Positions 60,875 to 64,000 of a DNA stretch of 64,000 bases are shown piece after piece. Every line of letters starts with the position of its first letter. The stretch's first letter is position 1. A program made the translations under genes and the position numbers. The notes under the pieces are model-generated. The model was given only the letters and a program-made list of their open reading frames with translations, ran no database searches and was not told the origin of the DNA. The DNA comes from Sutcliffiella horikoshii (lineage in GTDB: Bacteria; Bacillota; Bacilli; Bacillales; Bacillaceae_I): the NCBI RefSeq assembly GCF_002157855.1, contig NZ_CP020880.1, forward strand, positions 1,240,001-1,304,000, given 5' to 3'.

Positions 60875-62068
60875 TTATGATAGTACTTGTTTTACTTTTT
60901 CAATCGCCCAATCTAAGTCTTCTTTGGAGATGACGAGTGGCGGTGCAAAACGGATGACCGTTTCATGTGTTTCTTTGCATAACAAGCCTTTTTCTTTAAG
61001 CTTTTCGCAATAAGGGCGTGCTGCTTCCGTCAACTCTACTCCAATAAAGAGTCCGCGACCCCGAACTTCTTTGATGATTGGGTTTTGGATGGTACGTAAC
61101 TCTTCCATCATATAGTTCCCTAAGTCGTAAGAACGTTCTACTAATTTTTCTTCTTCTAATACTTCTAATGATGCCATGGATACCGCGCATGCTAACGGGT
61201 TTCCTCCAAAAGTGGAGCCGTGTGATCCTGGGTTGAACACTCCAAGGATATCTTTGTTTGCTGCCACGCAGGAAATAGGGAATACTCCTCCGCCAAGGGC
61301 TTTACCTAATATGTACATATCAGGCTCGACATTTTCCCAATCACAAGCAAATAGTTTTCCAGAGCGCCCTAGGCCTGCTTGGATTTCATCTGCCACATAT
61401 AGTACATTGTTTGCTTTACAAATCTCATAAGCTTCTGAAAGGAATCCTTCTGCAGGTATATTGATGCCTGCTTCCCCTTGAATTGGTTCAAAGATGAACG
61501 CCGCAGTGTTCGGTGTGATGGCACCTTTAAGTGCTTCGAGGCTGCCATAAGGAATCACCTTGATACCAGGGAGCATAGGACCGAAGCCTTGTTGATATTC
61601 TTCACTAGAGGACATGGATACAGCAGTCATGGTACGTCCGTGGAAGTTATCTTCACATACGATGATTTCTGCCTGGTTAACTGGAACATCTTTCACATCA
61701 TAAGCCCAGCGGCGAACGGCTTTCACAGCAGTTTCTACAGCTTCTGCCCCTGTATTCATTGGTAAGACCATATTTTTCTTCGTTAATGCAGCCATCTTTT
61801 CATACCAAGGACCGAGTTGGTCATTGTGGAAAGCGCGCGATGTCAAGGTTATTTTATCTGCTTGATCTTTTAGCGCTTGAATGATTTTTGGATGACGATG
61901 CCCTTGGTTGACGGCGGAATAGGCACTTAACATATCCATGTATTTATTGCCTTCCGGGTCTTCTACCCATACACCTTGTGCCCTAGAAATCACAATTGGA
62001 AGCGGGTGATAATTATTGGCGCCGAATTTTTCTGTCATACTGATGATATCGTGTGTTTTAGTAGTCAT
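60875..62068 (-). CDS. rocD: ornithine aminotransferase RocD
   Basis: 397 residues, class III aminotransferase. It converts ornithine and 2-oxoglutarate to glutamate semialdehyde and glutamate in arginine breakdown. Visible: [70 protein letters not shown] and the PLP lysine in [14 protein letters not shown]. Ribosome site GGAGGT. It is alone here, without rocABC, so its regulation (RocR or another) cannot be told. Confidence 0.93.
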   Translation of the reverse strand: MTTKTHDIISMTEKFGANNYHPLPIVISRAQGVWVEDPEGNKYMDMLSAYSAVNQGHRHPKIIQALKDQADKITLTSRAFHNDQLGPWYEKMAALTKKNMVLPMNTGAEAVETAVKAVRRWAYDVKDVPVNQAEIIVCEDNFHGRTMTAVSMSSSEEYQQGFGPMLPGIKVIPYGSLEALKGAITPNTAAFIFEPIQGEAGINIPAEGFLSEAYEICKANNVLYVADEIQAGLGRSGKLFACDWENVEPDMYILGKALGGGVFPISCVAANKDILGVFNPGSHGSTFGGNPLACAVSMASLEVLEEEKLVERSYDLGNYMMEELRTIQNPIIKEVRGRGLFIGVELTEAARPYCEKLKEKGLLCKETHETVIRFAPPLVISKEDLDWAIEKVKQVLS

Positions 62069-62224
62069 AAATAAAGTACCTCCATTATTGAATGTAATGG
62101 TTTACAAAGGTATTATATCATTGTTAATATTCAAAATCTTATATTAAGGTAATTTACTTAGTTTTTTTCCGTCTCTATGGTATGATACTAGTAGTTTTGA
62201 GTGAATTGAAGGAGGTTAGTAGAA

Positions 62225-62569
62225 ATGACACACGCGCATATTTCAACATGGGCAATCGCACTTATTCTGTTTGTCGTGGTACTATTTTTAACAAAAGCAG
62301 GTAAAGAAAAAGGTGCTAAGATAACAGCGATGATCCTTAGAGTGTTTTACATCTTAATCGTTGTGACAGGCTTGCAGCTTGGCTGGACATTGATAACAAA
62401 CGGGCAATACGCATTGAAGATGGTATTAGGTATTGTCGTTATCGGCTTGATGGAAATGATTGCAGTCCGCACTAGAAAAGGAAAATCCACTGTGGTGGTT
62501 TGGGTTCTTTTCGTTGTGGTATTTGCATATATTCTCCACTTAGGTTTCAGTCTTCCGATGGGTATGTAA
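62225..62569 (+). CDS. yisL: YisL family (DUF1516) membrane protein
   Basis: 114 residues, four hydrophobic segments (HISTWAIALILFVVVLFLT, MILRVFYILIVVTGLQLGW, LKMVLGIVVIGLMEMI, VVWVLFVVVFAYILHLGF). Function unknown. Ribosome site GAAGGAGGT; an extended -10 (TGGTATGAT) lies upstream. In B. subtilis it follows yisK. Confidence 0.88.
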   Translation: MTHAHISTWAIALILFVVVLFLTKAGKEKGAKITAMILRVFYILIVVTGLQLGWTLITNGQYALKMVLGIVVIGLMEMIAVRTRKGKSTVVVWVLFVVVFAYILHLGFSLPMGM

Positions 62570-62582
62570 TCTATATAAAACC

Positions 62583-62624
62583 AAAAGCTTGAATCTCTAT
62601 TTAATAAGAGATTCAAGCTTTTTT
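62583..62624 (+). terminator. terminator after yisL
   Basis: AAAAGCTTGAATCTCT and AGAGATTCAAGCTTTT form a perfect 16-base-pair stem, followed by TT. Confidence 0.9.
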
Positions 62625-62755
62625 ATGTTTTTGTAAATGTTTTGATGATAGTCATGTATTCTCTCGTTATATATGATAAAGTAAAATTAGTGAATAAATT
62701 GTAAAAATTACACTTGTTTTGTAAAAAGATGAAGAATATATAGGAGTATATACTT

Positions 62756-64000
62756 ATGAAAACAGAAGGAAACATACCATATTACCCCGATAAAACAAGT
62801 GCTAGAGATATAGTTAAGCTAAACCGGATGATGAAAACTTCGGACCAACAATATAAATCACTATTTGAACACAATGGTGACATCGCTTTTTCAGTGGATT
62901 TGCTTGGCAGAATTATAAGTGTAAACCCAAAATTCAAAGAGATATTTGGATTTGCAGAAAAGAAGATGCTTCGTAAAAGTGCACTTAATTTCATAAAAGC
63001 AAAGGACATTGAAAGAGTAACTGATCATTTTTTCAAAGCCTTAAATGGGATGGAACAGACATATGAAATTGAATTGATCGGGAGGGATGGGGTAGAAAGT
63101 ACATACCTCATTAAACATATTCCCATTGTCATTGACGGGGTTCGGACAGGTGTTTTTGGAATAGGAAGAGATATTACGGCACAGAAAAAGGCTGAGGAAA
63201 AAGTGGCTTATCTCGCTTACTATGACCCTGCCACTGCTCTGCCAAATAGACAAAACTTTCATGAAAGTTTAAAAGTGAAGCTGGAAGAATCGAAGAAAAG
63301 TAAGGAAAAGTTAGCAGTGCTTTTTATTGATTTTGACCGTTTTAAATTGATTAATGACAGCCTGGGTCATCTTGTTGGCGATGAATTGCTAAAGTGGGAA
63401 ATTGAACGGATTTCAGCCTTATTACCTGCGAATTGTTACCTTGCCAGATTTGGTGGGGATAAGTTTTCATTATCTTATACGGGTTTTGAGAGCATAGATG
63501 AAGTGATCACAATGGCTAAAGCTATTTTGACCACTATTAAACAACCTATTAGGTATTTAGAGAAAGAATTCTATGTGACAGCAAGTATTGGAGTCAGTTT
63601 GTACCCTAATGACGGGATAACGGCAGAGAGTTTATTGAAGAATGCTGATGCAGCAATGAATCAAGCAAAAAAGCTTGGGGGAAACAGAATAAAGTTTTAT
63701 TCCGATGAAATGAATAGTCAGGCATTATACCGGATTGAACTGGAAAGCTATCTACGTAAAGCGCTTGAGAAAAATGAGTTCTTCCTATGTTACCAACCGT
63801 TTATCGATATAGATTCAGACACTGTCATTGGAGCAGAGGCATTAATACGCTGGAATCATCCGAAGCTGGGACTTGTCCCTCCCGCAGATTTCATTCCTCT
63901 GGCTGAAGAAACTGGATTAATTATAGAGATTGGGGGTTGGGTGCTGGAAACTGCTTGCGTACATACAAAAAATTGGCAACAGGTTGAGGGTTATCAAGAG
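62756..64000 (+). CDS. PAS-GGDEF-EAL cyclic-di-GMP protein, cut by window end
   Basis: 415 codons are visible without a stop. AGGAG precedes the ATG. Residues about 30-145 form a PAS domain (YKSLFEHNGDIAFSVDLLGR; GIGRDITAQKKAEE at its end). The GGDEF domain follows (AYYDPATALPNRQNF; LFIDFDRFKLINDSLGH) but its active motif at residues 233-237 reads GGDKF, with Lys replacing Glu, which should destroy diguanylate cyclase activity. The EAL domain begins near residue 330; its EAL motif at 361-363 (GAEALIRWNHP) is intact. It is therefore probably a phosphodiesterase whose GGDEF domain may sense GTP (inference). Confidence 0.88.
   Translation, partial: MKTEGNIPYYPDKTSARDIVKLNRMMKTSDQQYKSLFEHNGDIAFSVDLLGRIISVNPKFKEIFGFAEKKMLRKSALNFIKAKDIERVTDHFFKALNGMEQTYEIELIGRDGVESTYLIKHIPIVIDGVRTGVFGIGRDITAQKKAEEKVAYLAYYDPATALPNRQNFHESLKVKLEESKKSKEKLAVLFIDFDRFKLINDSLGHLVGDELLKWEIERISALLPANCYLARFGGDKFSLSYTGFESIDEVITMAKAILTTIKQPIRYLEKEFYVTASIGVSLYPNDGITAESLLKNADAAMNQAKKLGGNRIKFYSDEMNSQALYRIELESYLRKALEKNEFFLCYQPFIDIDSDTVIGAEALIRWNHPKLGLVPPADFIPLAEETGLIIEIGGWVLETACVHTKNWQQVEGYQE

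Overview
The window looks like a chromosome segment of a Bacillaceae bacterium (Bacillus sensu lato). Many genes have clear Bacillus subtilis counterparts in the same order: yhfH-yhfI-lplJ-lcfB-yhfN on the left, yhzC-comK, yhjD and yhjE-sipV in the middle, and addB-addA-sbcD-sbcC-yisB-gerP-yisI-yisK-yisL on the right. It carries sporulation genes (gerP, a Spo0E-like phosphatase, sigma-K type promoters), competence (comK), low-GC coding sequence, strong GGAGG ribosome sites and frequent GTG/TTG starts. I cannot name the species.

Layout. 1-4.0 kb: two different hairpin-containing tandem arrays (52-bp and 53-bp units) flank a LacI-family regulator with a cre site on its promoter; the 53-bp array is split by an IS256-family element with a visible 8-9 bp target duplication. 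3.8-11.3 kb: yhfH, a metallo-beta-lactamase-fold protein, lipoate ligase, long-chain acyl-CoA ligase under a FadR-like operator, enoyl-CoA hydratase, azlCD and an M48 protease. 11.9-14.8 kb: glyoxylate shunt (malate synthase, isocitrate lyase). 14.9-20 kb: yhzC/comK, two tandem DUF421 membrane proteins, a yhjD-like gene with a LexA-like box, and an S9 peptidase. 20.1-21.7 kb: a 21-bp tandem array split by an IS3-family element. 21.7-24.4 kb: VOC protein plus aminoglycoside-type kinase, yhjE and sipV.

24.4-40.2 kb is the most distinctive part and has no counterpart at this position in B. subtilis. A 1072-residue regulator with an N-terminal MalT-like ATPase/TPR body and a C-terminal OmpR-type winged helix plus BTAD (the DNA-binding layout of streptomycete SARP proteins) lies just upstream of a nine-gene operon. 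The operon encodes a LIV-type ABC importer, a 58-residue small protein, a KAS III-like enzyme with an altered active site, an alpha/beta hydrolase and a FabG-like reductase. An RND transporter and a second acyl-CoA ligase follow. The importer operon and the distant ligase share the same promoter design: a direct repeat of (T)TGTAAC with 11-bp period, ten bases before a -10-like hexamer. That is the spacing SARP-type regulators are known to use, so I propose these genes form one regulon for uptake and CoA-dependent processing of an unidentified acid.

40.3-64 kb: a YidC paralogue, an MFS transporter, recombination/repair genes addBA and sbcDC, yisB, a complete gerPABCDEF operon followed by an extra gerPF paralogue with its own sigma-K-type promoter, DUF418, yisI, yisK, ornithine aminotransferase, yisL, and a truncated PAS-GGDEF-EAL protein with a degenerate GGDEF motif.

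Three copies of a composite 290-350 bp dispersed element (two inverted GC-rich arms around an AT-rich spacer) lie in intergenic regions near 8.5, 11.4 and 41.7 kb. Starts were re-chosen by ribosome binding site and family alignment, so several differ from the longest open frame. All statements on B. subtilis and protein families are from memory; no search was run.
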